DNA from: CAYYNQ01 sp964473105
GTDB taxonomy: Bacteria; Sumerlaeota; Sumerlaeia; MVZB01
Length of the DNA stretch: 6,368 nucleotides
Direction: 5' to 3'
NCBI GenBank assembly: GCA_964473105.1
Contig: CAYYNQ010000089.1
Span: forward strand, 1-6,368
The stretch's first letter is position 1. The number at the start of each line of letters is the position of its first letter. Shown here piece by piece: positions 5,135-6,368 of the stretch. A program made the translations under genes and the position numbers. Below the pieces are notes generated by a model, which saw nothing but the letters and a program-made list of their open reading frames with translations, was not told the origin of the DNA and ran no database searches.

Positions 5135-5461
5135 CATTCTTGAACACGTCAGGATAAGAACCAGCAGGATGGCGACGGGAACCAGCAGCAAGGTCGGCTG
5201 TGGATTTCGCCCGGGCCTGAAGTGAATGACCAGGTTCCTGATATAAGGCACCAATGTCAGGCCAAACCCGATGACAAACGGGATTTCACCCCGGATCAGG
5301 GAATAAAGCACCCCTGAAACCGCACCGATCGTGCTAATCCACCAGTAAGTGGCCGGAATGACGCAGCGCCCCTCACGCTCACTGGCAATCCACTGGACCA
5401 GAACACGCGCGGTGAACATGCCATTGACCAGAATCAAGCTGGAAAAGGTCCACAAATCCAT
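5132..5461 (-). CDS. LAB_N-domain membrane protein, first repeat plus linker helix (possibly truncated by TAG)
   Basis: The 109-residue frame starts at an ATG with an in-frame TGA 15 bases upstream, so MDLW is the likely N-terminus; a weak GGTGG lies seven bases before it. Residues 1-83 form one LAB_N repeat: AR.LVQWIASE (18-28), V.P..YWW.S..G (34-46), VLYSLI, and LVPYIRN (70-76). Three membrane helices are predicted. A fourth hydrophobic helix follows at about 90-106 (LLLVPVAILLVLILTC), then SRM and TAG. LAB_N is known as the N-terminal piece of some lipid-A-disaccharide synthases and as a stand-alone inner-membrane protein; its biochemical role is not established. The gene begins 59 bases after the GT2 stop and is probably co-transcribed with it. 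The linker helix and the in-frame second repeat beyond the TAG imply a longer, two-repeat ancestor. Confidence 0.82.
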   Translation of the reverse strand: MDLWTFSSLILVNGMFTARVLVQWIASEREGRCVIPATYWWISTIGAVSGVLYSLIRGEIPFVIGFGLTLVPYIRNLVIHFRPGRNPQPTLLLVPVAILLVLILTCSRM

Positions 5462-5520
5462 AGACAGGCCACCGGGTCAGGAAGACACCAAACAAAGGTG
5501 AATTTTTGGCAGGGAAACCA

Positions 5521-6258
5521 TTAATTCTTCCTGATCTGATACTGGAGTGAACGGCTCTGCATCCAGCGGACGGCAAAGACATCCCGAAACCCCCGCCAGA
5601 GGCGGTTCCGCACCCCGTACTTGGACATCCCACCCGAGCGGGGCCGGTGGCTGACCGGGATTTCACCGACCCTGTAGCCCTCCATGCGGAACAGTGTGGG
5701 GAAAAACCGGTGCATGCCCTCATAGAGTTTGATGTTCCTGAAACATTGTGCACGAAAAACCCGGATGGAGCACCCGACATCCGTAACCCGATCCCCCGTC
5801 GCCCAATTCCGGAATCCATTGGCAATCCTTGAACTGATACGCCGGAGCGGCCCGTCATGCCTGGGTTTCCTGACCCCGCAGACCATATCCAACTCCCGGC
5901 CCATCATGATCTCCATCAGCCGCGGGAAATCGCGTGGATCATTCTGGCCGTCCGCATCCATCATTCCAACAAGGCCGCCCGAGGCCATTCTGAATCCGGC
6001 ATCAAGCGCCGCAGTCTGCCCATAATTCCTATCCAGCCGTATCAGGTGCAACTGCGGGTTGAGTTCCATGACCTCACGAATCCTGTCAACAGAACCATCT
6101 GATGAACCGTCATCAACACAGATGATCTCAGTGGATGCGGCCATGGCAGAATCCAGGTGACGCACAAGTTCCGTGAGGGTTTCGCAGACACTTGTCTCCT
6201 CTTTGTAAACCGGGATGACGACGGACTGCTGGATTTCCGGATCTGATCGATTGCTCAT
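5521..6258 (-). CDS. DPM1-like family 2 glycosyltransferase (polyprenyl-phosphate sugar synthase)
   Basis: From the second of two adjacent ATGs (6256-6258) the product has 245 residues. It has a GT-A fold with VVIPVYKEE (13-21), VDDGSSDGS (48-56) for nucleotide binding, NYGQTAALDAG (78-88), and the DADGQNDP metal-binding DXD motif (101-108). RKPRHDGPLRR (130-140), DVGCSIRVFR (160-169) and the SGGMSKYG acceptor-end motif (208-215) complete the pattern of dolichol/undecaprenyl-phosphate sugar transferases (DPM1, ArnC). No C-terminal membrane helices are present, so it resembles single-domain DPM1-type enzymes acting at the cytoplasmic membrane surface. A weak AGG six bases before this ATG supports the start. 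The open frame reaches an ATG at 6354, but that extension is unlike the family. It is the first gene of the LAB_N/GT39 group. The sugar donor cannot be told. Confidence 0.9.
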   Translation of the reverse strand: MSNRSDPEIQQSVVIPVYKEETSVCETLTELVRHLDSAMAASTEIICVDDGSSDGSVDRIREVMELNPQLHLIRLDRNYGQTAALDAGFRMASGGLVGMMDADGQNDPRDFPRLMEIMMGRELDMVCGVRKPRHDGPLRRISSRIANGFRNWATGDRVTDVGCSIRVFRAQCFRNIKLYEGMHRFFPTLFRMEGYRVGEIPVSHRPRSGGMSKYGVRNRLWRGFRDVFAVRWMQSRSLQYQIRKN

Positions 6259-6330
6259 CATAAACCTATTGACTGCCAGCCGGATGCACACACCCCCCGA
6301 ACACGGGTCATTTCGCCGCAACTCCTGATC

Positions 6331-6358
6331 AGGATAACATTCCCTCCCATCCATGCAA
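6331..6358 (-). promoter_or_regulatory. Possible promoter of the GT2-LAB_N-GT39 operon
   Basis: On the minus strand TTGCAT (6353-6358) is followed after 16 bases by TATCCT (6331-6336) with a TG one base upstream, an extended -10 arrangement. The expected start near 6324 coincides with the perfect 10-bp palindrome CCTGATCAGG (6324-6333). It leaves a leader of about 65 bases before the chosen GT2 start. Since the window ends at 6368, genes further upstream cannot be excluded as part of the operon. Confidence 0.35.
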
Positions 6359-6368
6359 GAACTTGAAT

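Noticed and set aside
5379..5858. 159-codon minus-strand frame overlapping the GT2 and LAB_N genes
   Set aside because: Low-complexity, Ser/Gly-rich shadow of the GT2 gene in another frame.
6262..6354. N-terminal extension of the GT2 gene to the ATG at 6354
   Set aside because: The extra 31-32 residues are unlike GT2 N-termini, which begin just before the first VVIP strand, and they overlap the candidate promoter.
1..6368. CRISPR arrays, insertion sequences or phage genes
   Set aside because: No regularly spaced direct repeats, transposase motifs, terminal inverted repeats or phage-type proteins were seen; the only tandem repeat is the coding one at the left edge.

Overview
The window looks like a chromosomal segment of a Gram-negative bacterium, moderately GC-rich by eye. 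The closest guess is Verrucomicrobiota (Opitutae-like) or a neighbouring marine lineage. That guess rests on the style of the glutamine synthetase, the secreted beta-propeller repeat protein at the left edge, and the GT2 / LAB_N / GT39 envelope cassette. It is an impression from protein style, not a phylogenetic result.

Left part (1-400): the 3' end of a plus-strand gene for a repetitive FG-GAP-like beta-propeller protein runs into a tail-to-tail tRNA-Leu(UAA) gene on the minus strand. The tRNA has its own promoter-like sequence.

Middle part (400-3280), all on the plus strand: a SlyD-type FKBP prolyl isomerase whose leader holds a perfect 10-bp inverted repeat; an L-rhamnose mutarotase (rhaM) with no other rhamnose gene nearby; a 400-base leader; and a full-length type I-beta glutamine synthetase (glnA) that keeps its adenylylation tyrosine. 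A strong 13-bp-stem hairpin closes this block.

Right part (3325-6368), all on the minus strand and convergent with glnA. In transcription order it holds a DPM1-like family 2 glycosyltransferase, a small membrane protein made of two LAB_N repeats, and an ArnT/PMT-like family 39 glycosyltransferase. Together these resemble a lipid-linked sugar pathway. The GT2 would load a sugar onto a polyprenyl phosphate at the cytoplasmic face. The LAB_N protein is a candidate for moving or handling the lipid-sugar. The GT39 would transfer the sugar to an envelope acceptor on the outer face of the membrane.

The most striking observation is in the LAB_N gene. Its two halves lie in one reading frame and are separated only by a single TAG codon. 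The second repeat already begins upstream of its first ATG, so the intact protein should be about 211 residues. Its predicted layout is 3+1+3 membrane helices, the layout of eukaryotic SWEET sugar transporters. The TAG is therefore a nonsense mutation, a suppressed or read-through codon, a gene split, or a sequence error.
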